Assembly: GCF_026870155.1 (NCBI RefSeq)
Contig: NZ_CP113975.1
Coordinates: 992,001-1,056,000 of the forward strand
Origin: Flavobacterium marginilacus
Lineage (GTDB): Bacteria > Bacteroidota > Bacteroidia > Flavobacteriales > Flavobacteriaceae
Direction: 5' to 3'
DNA length: 64,000 nt
Made by a program: the position numbers and the translations under genes. Below the pieces are notes generated by a model that did no database searches, was not told the DNA's origin, and worked only from the letters and a program-made list of their open reading frames with translations. Shown piece by piece: positions 17,284-24,697 of the stretch; positions within the stretch are counted from its first letter, which is position 1, and each line of letters starts with the position of its first letter.

Positions 17284-17694
17284 ATGAGAGTAACCATATC
17301 CAGAAAAGCCCATTTTAATGCTGCTCATCGTCTGTATCGAAAAGATTGGACTTTTGAACAAAACGATGCTGTTTTTGGCAAATGCAATAATCCTAATTTT
17401 CACGGACACAACTACGAATTAATAGTGAGTGTTACCGGAGAGATTGATCAGGAAACGGGTTATGTCATGGATGTGAAATTCCTGACGGATATTATTAAGG
17501 AAGAAGTCGAGAATCAAATGGATCATAAAAATCTGAATCTGGACGTGCCCGAATTTCAAGATTTGAATCCTACTGCTGAAAATATAGTAGTAGTGATTTG
17601 GAATAAAATACGAAAAAAAGTAAAGCCGGAACTTGATTTGGAAGTGGTTCTTTATGAAACGCCCCGTAATTTTGTAACTTATAAAGGAGAATAA
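17284..17694 (+). CDS. 6-pyruvoyltetrahydropterin synthase/QueD family protein
   Basis: The 136-residue protein has zinc-ligand histidines in FNAAHRL and HGHNY. The Cys motif reads GKCNNPNFHGHNY, with five residues between Cys and HGH. That spacing and the later MDHKNLNLDVPEF stretch resemble animal-type PTPS more than E. coli QueD, which uses C-x3-HGH. It may therefore make tetrahydropterin rather than, or as well as, 6-carboxytetrahydropterin for queuosine. No other pterin or queuosine gene is near. The stop overlaps the bcp start by one base (TAATG). Confidence 0.88.
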   Translation: MRVTISRKAHFNAAHRLYRKDWTFEQNDAVFGKCNNPNFHGHNYELIVSVTGEIDQETGYVMDVKFLTDIIKEEVENQMDHKNLNLDVPEFQDLNPTAENIVVVIWNKIRKKVKPELDLEVVLYETPRNFVTYKGE

Positions 17695-18152
17695 TGGGAC
17701 TGAAAGCAGGGGATAAAATTCCAAATTTCACAGCAAAAGACACGGATGGGAACTATTTTGATAGTTTTGACTTAATTGGCAAAAAGCCTTTGGTTATCTA
17801 TTTTTATCCAAAAGACAATACGCCGGGCTGTACAGCTCAAGCCTGCAGTTTTAGAGATCAATATGAAGATTTCAAAGATCTTGGCGCTGAGGTAATAGGA
17901 ATCAGCGGTGACAGTGTGGCTTCACATCAAAAATTCAGCAGTCAGTTCAAACTGCCTTTTATTCTTTTGTCAGATGCTGACAAGAAAATTAGAACCCTTT
18001 TTGGAGTGCCTTCTAATTTGTTTGGTTTAATACCTGGCAGAGTTACTTATGTTGCTGATAAAACTGGTACAATAATTATGGTTTTTGATAGCATGAAAGC
18101 AAAAGATCATATCCCAAAAGCACTTGATGCAATCAAAGAAATACAATTATAA
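17694..18152 (+). CDS. bcp: Thiol peroxidase, Bcp/PrxQ type
   Basis: The 152-residue thioredoxin-fold peroxidase detoxifies hydroperoxides. The peroxidatic Cys sits in KDNTPGCTAQACSFRD, with the resolving Cys five residues later, as in atypical two-cysteine PrxQ enzymes. GISGDSVASHQKF and RVTYVADKTGTI are further family features. Translation is coupled to the preceding pterin gene by a TAATG overlap. Confidence 0.93.
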   Translation: MGLKAGDKIPNFTAKDTDGNYFDSFDLIGKKPLVIYFYPKDNTPGCTAQACSFRDQYEDFKDLGAEVIGISGDSVASHQKFSSQFKLPFILLSDADKKIRTLFGVPSNLFGLIPGRVTYVADKTGTIIMVFDSMKAKDHIPKALDAIKEIQL

Positions 18153-18212
18153 AAGGACAAAATAATATTACCTTTTGAAAGTAAAAGTATAGAAATTTGT
18201 AAATAAAAAAAT

Positions 18213-19181
18213 ATGAGTTCAAAAATTTATCCATTACAGTTTGATGCAATTCTTAAAGAAAGAATCTGGGGAGGCGAAAAATTAAAAACTATTCTGAATA
18301 AGCCAATTACATCTAGTATTACTGGAGAAAGCTGGGAACTGTCTACAGTGGAAGGTGATATTAGTGTTGTTGCAAATGGTGATTATAAAGGAAAATCATT
18401 GACCGAATTAATCAATGAATATCCAAATGAAATTCTGGGAACTGCTGTTCATGAAAGATTTGGAAAACAATTTCCATTACTTTTCAAATATTTGGATGCC
18501 CGCGAAGATCTTTCTATTCAGGTGCATCCTAATGATGAATTAGCAAAAAAACGTCACAATTCTTTTGGTAAAACAGAAATGTGGTACGTTATGCAGGCTG
18601 ATACCGATGCCAGAATCATTGTTGGATTTAAGAATGATTCCAGCGCCAAGGAATATATGGATCATCTCAATGATAAAACACTGATTGATATATTAGATAC
18701 TGTAAAAGCAAAACCAGGAGATGTTTTTTTCTTAGAAACAGGGACGGTTCACGCTATTGGAGCAGGGCTGGTCATAGCCGAAATACAGCAGACCTCGGAT
18801 ATCACTTATCGTTTATATGATTTTGACAGGAAAGATGCTCAGGGAAATACCCGAGAACTTCACGTTGATTTGGCTTTGGACGCTATTAATTATAAAAAAG
18901 TCGATACTTATAAAGAATATGCCAAAGAAGTAAATATATCGAATACAGTAGTTGACTGCCCTTACTTTACAACTAATTTTATTCCGCTGGAAAATGAAAA
19001 GAATGTAGTTAATTCTGGGGCTTCTTTTGTTGTATATATGTGCGCAGAAGGTTCGTTTGAAATTGATTATGAAGGTGTGGCATATCAATATAAAAAAGGA
19101 GACACAATTCTTATTCCAGCAGTGATGAAGGATTATAATTTGAAGGGAAAAGCTTCAATTTTAGAAATTTATATTTCATAG
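18213..19181 (+). CDS. manA: Mannose-6-phosphate isomerase, class I
   Basis: The 322-residue metal-dependent cupin enzyme interconverts fructose-6-phosphate and mannose-6-phosphate, feeding GDP-mannose synthesis. Family features are the opening RIWGGEKL, ESWELS, the zinc ligands in DLSIQVHPND and GKTEMWYV, and LETGTVHAIGAGLVIAEIQQTSDITYRLYDF. Length fits the short bacterial form. It is separated from bcp by 60 bp. Confidence 0.93.
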   Translation: MSSKIYPLQFDAILKERIWGGEKLKTILNKPITSSITGESWELSTVEGDISVVANGDYKGKSLTELINEYPNEILGTAVHERFGKQFPLLFKYLDAREDLSIQVHPNDELAKKRHNSFGKTEMWYVMQADTDARIIVGFKNDSSAKEYMDHLNDKTLIDILDTVKAKPGDVFFLETGTVHAIGAGLVIAEIQQTSDITYRLYDFDRKDAQGNTRELHVDLALDAINYKKVDTYKEYAKEVNISNTVVDCPYFTTNFIPLENEKNVVNSGASFVVYMCAEGSFEIDYEGVAYQYKKGDTILIPAVMKDYNLKGKASILEIYIS

Positions 19182-19203
19182 TTCGTAATAGAAAGATTAT
19201 GTG

Positions 19204-19211
19204 TACTTTTG
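19204..19211 (+). promoter_or_regulatory. -7 box (TACTTTTG) of the 88-residue gene
   Basis: TACTTTTG fits TAnnTTTG and lies 26 bp before the ATG at 19238, showing that this small gene is transcribed on its own. Confidence 0.55.
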
Positions 19212-19237
19212 CAGACGCAAATTAAATAAAAAATAAA

Positions 19238-19504
19238 ATGGCAAACGTTAAGAATTTAAAGAAAGACATCAACTACGTTTTAGGTGATATTATTGAGGCA
19301 GTTTACTTGTTCGAAATTTCTACAACAGGAAAACCAACAGATGAAACGAATGCATTGATTGACGAGGCTATTGTTGCTTTTGACAGTTTAATCACTAAAG
19401 TGAATGCTAAAAATGTTGAAAACAAAAAAGCACACTTCAAACAAATAAATGTAGAATTGGAACAAACTGCTAATCAATTGATTGCTAAAATCAACGAATT
19501 GTAG
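19238..19504 (+). CDS. Small helical hypothetical protein
   Basis: The 88-residue protein starts MANVKNLKKDINYVLGDIIE and is predicted almost wholly alpha-helical, with heptad-like hydrophobic spacing and no membrane segment or signal peptide. The strong promoter, AAATAAAAAATAAA leader and clean codon use make it a real gene. I do not recognise a named family. It sits just before the tRNA-Thr pair. Confidence 0.7.
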   Translation: MANVKNLKKDINYVLGDIIEAVYLFEISTTGKPTDETNALIDEAIVAFDSLITKVNAKNVENKKAHFKQINVELEQTANQLIAKINEL

Positions 19505-19558
19505 TAAAAAAAAGGGCAAAAAAGTTTGATTTTTTTTTGGAAAAACGAAATTCAAGCT

Positions 19559-19566
19559 TATCTTTG
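19559..19566 (+). promoter_or_regulatory. -7 box (TATCTTTG) of the tRNA-Thr genes
   Basis: TATCTTTG is a full match to TAnnTTTG, with TTG at 19537-19539 as a -33 element 19 bp upstream. The tRNA begins 14 bp downstream. Confidence 0.65.
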
Positions 19567-19579
19567 CACCCGTAATGAG

Positions 19580-19653
19580 GCCGATGTAGCTCAGCTGGCT
19601 AGAGCAGCTGATTTGTAATCAGCAGGTCGTGGGTTCGAGTCCCTCTATCGGCT
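19580..19653 (+). tRNA. tRNA-Thr (anticodon TGT), copy 1
   Basis: The 74-nt sequence folds as a cloverleaf. The acceptor GCCGATG pairs with TATCGGC, the anticodon stem GCTGA/TCAGC encloses loop TTTGTAA with anticodon TGT, and the T-loop is GTTCGAGTC. CCA is not encoded. A terminator follows within 2 bp. Confidence 0.95.
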
Positions 19654-19654
19654 C

Positions 19655-19688
19655 AAAAAACCATCTAGTTAAAAATAGATGGTTTTTT
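19655..19688 (+). terminator. Terminator after tRNA-Thr copy 1
   Basis: A perfect 13-bp stem AAAAAACCATCTA/TAGATGGTTTTTT has an 8-nt loop and a T-rich 3' arm. Confidence 0.85.
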
Positions 19689-19727
19689 ATTTAAATTTTT
19701 GCATTACAAAAAAAACATATTGAATAG

Positions 19728-19801
19728 GCCGATGTAGCTCAGCTGGCTAGAGCAGCTGATTTGTAATCAGCAGGTCGTGGGTTCGAGTCCCTCTATCGGC
19801 T
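19728..19801 (+). tRNA. tRNA-Thr (anticodon TGT), copy 2
   Basis: It is identical to copy 1 over all 74 nt, including the discriminator T, so the two form a direct repeat with a 148-bp period. The short spacer holds the copy 1 terminator and only a weak promoter candidate. Confidence 0.95.
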
Positions 19802-19807
19802 CTTAAT

Positions 19808-19840
19808 AAAAACCATCTAACTTCTGTTAGGTGGTTTTTT
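19808..19840 (+). terminator. Terminator after tRNA-Thr copy 2
   Basis: The stem AAAAACCATCTAAC/GTTAGGTGGTTTTT has one mismatch and a 4-nt loop, ending in a T-run. The stem resembles the copy 1 terminator, suggesting the tRNA and its terminator were duplicated together. Confidence 0.8.
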
Positions 19841-19922
19841 GTTTTTGACTAATGGATCAGTTTTAAATCAAAAGATTGGATAATCTGAAGATAAAAAGGG
19901 GATCAGGTGCAAAAGTTGGGGA

Positions 19923-20915
19923 TTAGGCAAAAATATTAGATAATCTGAATAGAAAGAAATCTATCTTTCTTACACCTCTAAACTGACTTCTAAATGCTTT
20001 TATTTTAGCATTAAAAGATTCTGCAGAAGCATTGGTACTCCTGTTATCAAAGTAGTTTAAAATTGACTGATAATTAAGAGTTACCGTATTGAGTAATATA
20101 TTAAAGTTTTTAAATCCTGATTCTTCTACATTCCTGTACCAATGTGCTAGTTTTGTCATCGCAACGTGCTTGTCGTTGTTGTTATTGTAAACACCTCGAA
20201 GTTGTTGACTCAAACCGTAAGCTTTCTTTATATCTGGATATAACTCAAATAACAATTGCGCTCTCTCATTTTGGTGCTCAGTCCATTTTTCGCGAGATTT
20301 ATAAAGTACATATCTGCTTCTTGCCAAAAGCTGTTTTAAGGAATCTCCATTAGGCAAGAGCTCCTGTATAAATGTTTTATTCTCTTTTTTGGCTTGCATT
20401 ATCAATTGATTCTCAAGATCCATAGCTTCCCAGCGATGTTTGATTCTGATTTCTTGCATGGCTTCTAATGCTAATTTTTGAACATGGAATCTGTCAGTGA
20501 CCTGTATTGCTTTTGGGAAGCATTTTTTGGAGATCAGTTTCATAGAATTAGCCATGTCCAGTGTTATCTCTTGAACACCACTTCTTTTTTTATAATCAAT
20601 CTTACTAATGTGTTCTATGACTTTATCTGCCTTTGTTCCAGCAATAATAGCCACTAAGCGACCTTGTTTGCCTTTGAACTTCTTGTTGGTTACAATGGTG
20701 TAAAGCTCTCCTTGAGACAAAGCTACTTCATCAATCGATAAGTGTGTACCTATGTTTTCAGGGTAAAGAATCCATTGATGGGCATGTTCTCGTGGAGCCC
20801 AAGTATTAAAGGAGCTCAGGTGTTTTTTATACTGTCTTTGAAGTTTTTTTCCGTTGACCCCGAAAAACCTTCCGATGGTATGGCAGTCGGTGGCGCTGTT
20901 ATCTATTGATTTCTT
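19923..20915 (-). CDS. ISL3/ISAon1-type transposase, catalytic frame (ORFB)
   Basis: This frame is open for 330 codons from just after a TAA at 20916-20918, but it has no ATG near its start. The earliest common alternative start would be a TTG at 20720, which would cut off the first catalytic Asp region (HLSIDEVALS). The DDE domain continues with LDMANSM, VTDRFHVQKLAL and the closing SAESFNAKIKAFR. I infer that it is made by frameshifting from the upstream 115-residue frame, with which it is +1 (or -2). The catalytic residues appear intact. Confidence 0.82.
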   Translation of the reverse strand, partial: KKSIDNSATDCHTIGRFFGVNGKKLQRQYKKHLSSFNTWAPREHAHQWILYPENIGTHLSIDEVALSQGELYTIVTNKKFKGKQGRLVAIIAGTKADKVIEHISKIDYKKRSGVQEITLDMANSMKLISKKCFPKAIQVTDRFHVQKLALEAMQEIRIKHRWEAMDLENQLIMQAKKENKTFIQELLPNGDSLKQLLARSRYVLYKSREKWTEHQNERAQLLFELYPDIKKAYGLSQQLRGVYNNNNDKHVAMTKLAHWYRNVEESGFKNFNILLNTVTLNYQSILNYFDNRSTNASAESFNAKIKAFRSQFRGVRKIDFFLFRLSNIFA

Positions 20916-21246
20916 TTAAAAAAGCCGCAAACTCTTGAGTCATGCGGGTTCCTTTAGCAACTAAGGTCCAATCTCTTTTAAGGATTTCTCCATTGGTTTT
21001 ATTAGTCCAACGACGTCTTTTGATATGTAAATACACAAACTTACCTCGTAGAGGGAAATCCTGAATGGTAATTTCATCCACAAATCCCTTTGATGCTAAT
21101 TCAAGTGTATCAAACTCTTTAGGAGCTTTAGCTTTTTCTTCAAAGTATAGGTGCAATATCTCCTGAGTTTCATTAGCAGAAACCACCTCAAAGTGGTCAA
21201 CTAAAAAATCAGGCAGCATAAATTTCAAAAGATCTATAAAAGTCAT
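20899..21246 (-). CDS. ISAon1-type transposase N-terminal region (ORFA)
   Basis: The 115-residue frame contains TIQDFPLRGKFVYLHIKRRRWTNK and DWTLVAKGTRMTQEFAAFL, the conserved N-terminal zinc-finger-replacing region of ISAon1-type transposases. It ends in AAFLKEINR and overlaps the second frame by 17 bp, with the run TTTTTTAAAAG just before the overlap. Confidence 0.85.
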   Translation of the reverse strand: MTFIDLLKFMLPDFLVDHFEVVSANETQEILHLYFEEKAKAPKEFDTLELASKGFVDEITIQDFPLRGKFVYLHIKRRRWTNKTNGEILKRDWTLVAKGTRMTQEFAAFLKEINR

Positions 21247-21332
21247 TACAAATTGTTAGAGTGACAAATTTCTAATTTTTTTTCGACATTTCCTCCCCAG
21301 ACTTTGTTCTTGATCCTTTAAAAGGATTTCAA

Positions 21333-22283
21333 TTAGTTAGCTTTTTGAGGTTCTAGTTTATGATGTAAATAATCAGAATAGTATCCTGATAATATTAAGG
21401 CGATAACTGTTGTTAATCCAAAAAAAGGATTAATGTTGATCAGTGAATCTTCGGAGTTGACTACTACAAATGAACCATAGCCTAGGTATCCATATATTGA
21501 TGATAAAAGAGCAAACATTGAGGCTAAGATTGATACTCCTCTTATTCTAAAGCGAAATGTAGCCCACAATAGTATTATAATGAATAGGTATTGATCACTT
21601 GAATGGTCAAAAGCAATTAGTACACAGACTAATATTGTTGCTAATCCTAATGATATTGCTTCTAAAAGTGATGTCGAAATAATTTTTATGTGATGACGAT
21701 AGAACCAGGATATTAAAAATGGGGTTATGAGTATTGTGCCGATTAAATCACCTTTCCATAGAGTTGTCCAATTGGAAATGAAATGGTTTGGGGTACTCAA
21801 TTCCCAAAACGAAATAGCTGAAACACATAATAAAGAACAGATGCCGCAATATAAAATACTGACTCCTAAAAAGGCTATAACTGAAAATCCTGTTTTTAAA
21901 GGATATTCGCCTTTGTTGATTAAATTAATTAAGTAAGCACTAATAGCTACTCCAATTACTACTCCTGTCGCTACAGATGCTGATGAGAGTATAATTTCGA
22001 GTAATGATTTGTCCAGCATTTTGCAGACATCCCAGAATGAAAATATATTCGCAACAAATGACCCTGCCCAGACTCCAGCTATAGCTTTGCGTCCTATAAT
22101 TAATACAGCAGCAAGCGCAAATCCAACATCTGGGAAAATTGGCGATAAATTGTCTGGGGAAACAGTTATTCTAAAACTCAAAAAGGCAAGTACATTGAAA
22201 ACAAATGCTACCAAAATAATTTTAAAAAACTGAGATTTTAAAAAAAATGGAGTGTAATAATCGTTTATATCTAACTTGTACAT
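21333..22283 (-). CDS. Stand-alone MASE1-domain membrane protein
   Basis: The 316-residue protein has eight or more hydrophobic segments. Features of the MASE1 sensory domain are SPIFPDVGFALAAVLIIGRKA, the WKGDLIGTILITPFLISW segment and LWATFRFRIRGVSILA. MASE1 is usually fused to a histidine kinase or GGDEF output, but here the protein stops shortly after the last membrane segment (YYSDYLHHKLEPQKAN). The stop lies 17 bp outside the insertion sequence, so the IS did not itself create the stop. It may act through a separate partner or be a remnant. The ligand is unknown. Confidence 0.75.
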   Translation of the reverse strand: MYKLDINDYYTPFFLKSQFFKIILVAFVFNVLAFLSFRITVSPDNLSPIFPDVGFALAAVLIIGRKAIAGVWAGSFVANIFSFWDVCKMLDKSLLEIILSSASVATGVVIGVAISAYLINLINKGEYPLKTGFSVIAFLGVSILYCGICSLLCVSAISFWELSTPNHFISNWTTLWKGDLIGTILITPFLISWFYRHHIKIISTSLLEAISLGLATILVCVLIAFDHSSDQYLFIIILLWATFRFRIRGVSILASMFALLSSIYGYLGYGSFVVVNSEDSLININPFFGLTTVIALILSGYYSDYLHHKLEPQKAN

Positions 22284-22454
22284 AATGAGCTGTTTTTGTT
22301 GTTGTTCTTGTGCGAAAAGAATAAGGATTTGTCTAACAAATTTAGTATTTAAATTTTAATTGTTAATTTTTTTGAAATTTAATTTTGTGGCAGATAAGTA
22401 TTTTTTTTATCATTAGTTTGTAATTTTTTTTTGACCAAATAGGAATAAATGGGC

Positions 22455-22490
22455 AAAAAAAGAGGCTGTTCAAAATCATGACAGCCTTTG
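22455..22490 (-). terminator. Terminator of the lipoprotein gene
   Basis: On the minus strand the stem AGGCTGT/ACAGCCT is followed by CTTTTTTT. The arm and loop (AGAGGCTGTTCAAAA) resemble the ends of the IS1182 element at 45.3 kb. Confidence 0.75.
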
Positions 22491-22510
22491 TGAAATCTTT
22501 TAAAATATTT

Positions 22511-23323
22511 TTACATCGTAAAAGGAAATACTATTCCGTTTTGTGTGTAGGTTGCATTCTTGTCACAGTCACCATTGCCGTAGTCGATTGTACCGTTTAA
22601 AAGAAGACTTTCTACTTTAAGCTTTCCTTTTGATATATAATCACAATTGTAATTTTTAACTAATGATTCTAAAACAGTCAAAGTAATTTTTGCTCCATTC
22701 TGTTTGGTGACAGAATGCGTTCCTTCTATCATTTCATAGGTATTGTCATCTAAAACAGCAGTTGAAACACCTGCTGTTTGTTTTATAGTATGAGTGCCGG
22801 AATTTAAATATACTTCTCCCTTCGTATCGGTAAATATTCCCCCTGTAATGGTTCTTGTCCATTGCGGGGTGTTTGGACTTACAGTTGTATTTTTGTATTC
22901 AATTTTTCCTTCGGCTTTGTTTCCGTTTACATAGTAGTCTACTCTTTCAATTGTCATAGTACTTCCAGTCTGAGTAATGTAATTTGAAAAAGTTACTTTT
23001 AATTTTCCTTTTCTTGTAATGCCGTTTGTTGTACATCCAGTTCCAAAATCAACATAAAATGTTTTAGGAAAAGTGGTTGTTACTGGATCCATAGTTACAG
23101 CAGCACATGAAGCAGTTAAGGATTTACCAGTTTGTTTTGTTGTTAATTTATCAAATGATATTTGATTTCCTGTTTTAATATCTAGTTCATTAACTAAATC
23201 AATAGAAGCAGAAGCTACTACAGAACTATTATCTGTTGCTGCCAATGAGTCTTCTTTAGTACACGAAATAAATGATAGGAAAGTAACTGCAAAAGCAGAG
23301 AATAATAAGGTATTGTTTCTCAT
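22511..23323 (-). CDS. Lipoprotein of unknown function
   Basis: The 270-residue product starts best at MRNNTLLFSAF (23323), giving a signal peptide with lipobox FISC. An upstream ATG would add 14 residues before it. The mature part is Ser/Thr/Asn rich, predicted beta-stranded. It contains regularly placed cysteines (CAAVTMDP, FGTGCTTNG, YNCDYISKGKL, GNGDCDKNATY) that could form disulfides, and a repeated GKxKVxxxN pattern. I do not recognise a named domain. It is likely exposed on the envelope. The pYEATS gene is 141 bp upstream on the same strand. Confidence 0.8.
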   Translation of the reverse strand: MRNNTLLFSAFAVTFLSFISCTKEDSLAATDNSSVVASASIDLVNELDIKTGNQISFDKLTTKQTGKSLTASCAAVTMDPVTTTFPKTFYVDFGTGCTTNGITRKGKLKVTFSNYITQTGSTMTIERVDYYVNGNKAEGKIEYKNTTVSPNTPQWTRTITGGIFTDTKGEVYLNSGTHTIKQTAGVSTAVLDDNTYEMIEGTHSVTKQNGAKITLTVLESLVKNYNCDYISKGKLKVESLLLNGTIDYGNGDCDKNATYTQNGIVFPFTM

Positions 23324-23506
23324 AAAAATTTTGATTTTGGTTAAGTTTGTTATTTGGGTAGCCAAATTTATTATTTTATATGAATTAATTATTATGAAAG
23401 GTGTTAAATTTTTAAATTATGGCTTTATCTGTGGATGTTAAATTGCTGATATGATAATTTTTATGTAAGATTTTGACTTACAAACTATATTGAAATCGAA
23501 AAAATA

Positions 23507-24697
23507 TTAGTGGGTTTTAAAATAACTTGAAACATCTGGTAATTCTGCTAGATCAAGTTCCAATTCAGTTGTGCCATTATCTGCAAAGGCTCCAACAGTA
23601 AAAGAACCATAACTGTAAAAAGTAATTTCTGCAGATTGTTTTTCGACTTGCACGAGTTTGAAAGGCAGATTACCAAAGGTATTGTGAAGAGCAAATAATA
23701 CGTATTCACCATTTTTTAATGGATTACTTTTAGGATTTGTGGAAACTATCTGTAAATTAATATGGTATAATCCTTTGTTTTCCTCGGTAACAGTTGCTTT
23801 TAATTCTCTTTCATTGTTTACTGCTTTTGATTTCCATTGTCCTTTTTGAGGGTCGTCATGATTTAGGATTAGGCCTTTGTGCAGTTTTAATTTGGCTTCA
23901 TCTATCATTTTGTCGACTTCGGATTTTATGTTTGCTCTGTCTTTTTTAATTTCATCTGCGCTGGTTATTTTTTTGACTGTCGTTTCAAACTCGGTACTTG
24001 ATATCGATGGTTCATTGATTTTAGTTATTAAAGATTTTGTCAGCTGTTCTTTTTCTTGTATCAGATTTTGGCTTTGGATTATTTTTATCTCTTTCTGCTG
24101 TATTTCTTCTTTTACTTCATTGATTTTTTCATTTGCTATTTCCAGTTCTTTCCGAATCAGATTGTCATCGGCATATTTGTATTTACTGGATAAAACGAGG
24201 CGCATATAGTTGTATCCAATGTATAAGCCTAAAAAACCAAAATAAATTACTATTCCGATGCTGTAAATATTTAGAAGCTGACCGTCATATTTGGATGAGG
24301 TTTTTACATATTCTCCCAGCGAAACCAGATAACCTGGAATCTCTTTTAGATTGACTAGTCCAAGCCCGACAATTATTTTGGTTAACCAGTCTGAAATTTC
24401 AACTAAGCTGTTGTTTAGAGAATAATCACTTTCTTTTTCATTGTTTCGTTTGGGCATACCGAAGAGTGTTCCCGTGAAAAAAAAACTTAAAAAAGAGGCT
24501 ATGCCAAGGATTATTCCAATAAAAAGAATTTTCCCTCCCATTTCTGGAATAGTAACCGGAAAACCAATTACAGGGACTAATCCTAAAAAAAGACCCATGT
24601 ACAATGTCAGTAAGATTGAGGTTTCGGCTTCTTTTATTGTCTTTTTTTCTTTTTCTAATTCCGTTTCGTTTTGATTTTTGATTTCGTTACTTGCCAT
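23507..24697 (-). CDS. Membrane coiled-coil protein with C-terminal pYEATS-like domain
   Basis: The 396-residue protein has a charged N-terminus, two membrane segments near residues 28-75, one or two more to about residue 170 (IYSIGIVIYFGFLGLYIGYNYM), a coiled coil (about 185-265), and a C-terminal beta domain of about 120 residues. That domain has ALHNTFGNLPFKLVQV, FYSYGSFTVGAFADNGTTELELDLAELP, matching the pYEATS (prokaryotic YEATS-like) pattern. Such domains are found in membrane proteins proposed to act in stress or conflict signalling. There is no enzymatic partner next to it. The fold assignment rests on motif recall. Confidence 0.72.
   Translation of the reverse strand: MASNEIKNQNETELEKEKKTIKEAETSILLTLYMGLFLGLVPVIGFPVTIPEMGGKILFIGIILGIASFLSFFFTGTLFGMPKRNNEKESDYSLNNSLVEISDWLTKIIVGLGLVNLKEIPGYLVSLGEYVKTSSKYDGQLLNIYSIGIVIYFGFLGLYIGYNYMRLVLSSKYKYADDNLIRKELEIANEKINEVKEEIQQKEIKIIQSQNLIQEKEQLTKSLITKINEPSISSTEFETTVKKITSADEIKKDRANIKSEVDKMIDEAKLKLHKGLILNHDDPQKGQWKSKAVNNERELKATVTEENKGLYHINLQIVSTNPKSNPLKNGEYVLFALHNTFGNLPFKLVQVEKQSAEITFYSYGSFTVGAFADNGTTELELDLAELPDVSSYFKTH

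Larger units (their letters stand above)
19900..21316 (-). mobile_element. ISL3-family (ISAon1-type) insertion sequence
   Basis: The element is about 1.42 kb with imperfect terminal inverted repeats at 19900-19922 and 21294-21316. Both ends start GGATCA and share CAAA and TGGGGA blocks. It carries two transposase frames on the minus strand. The stop codon of the second frame abuts the left repeat. Flanking octamers ATAAAAAG and TTTAAAAG match at 6 of 8 positions, so a target duplication is possible but not clear. It lies 58 bp from tRNA-Thr copy 2. Confidence 0.8.

Noticed and set aside
19580..19801. Two 74-nt identical units, first seen as a possible repeat array
   Set aside because: They fold as tRNA-Thr(TGT) genes. 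Two copies with a long spacer are not a CRISPR array.
21333..22283. Direct truncation of the MASE1 gene by the insertion sequence
   Set aside because: The stop codon is 17 bp outside the IS border, so the element did not itself create the stop. An earlier loss remains possible and is listed as a finding instead.
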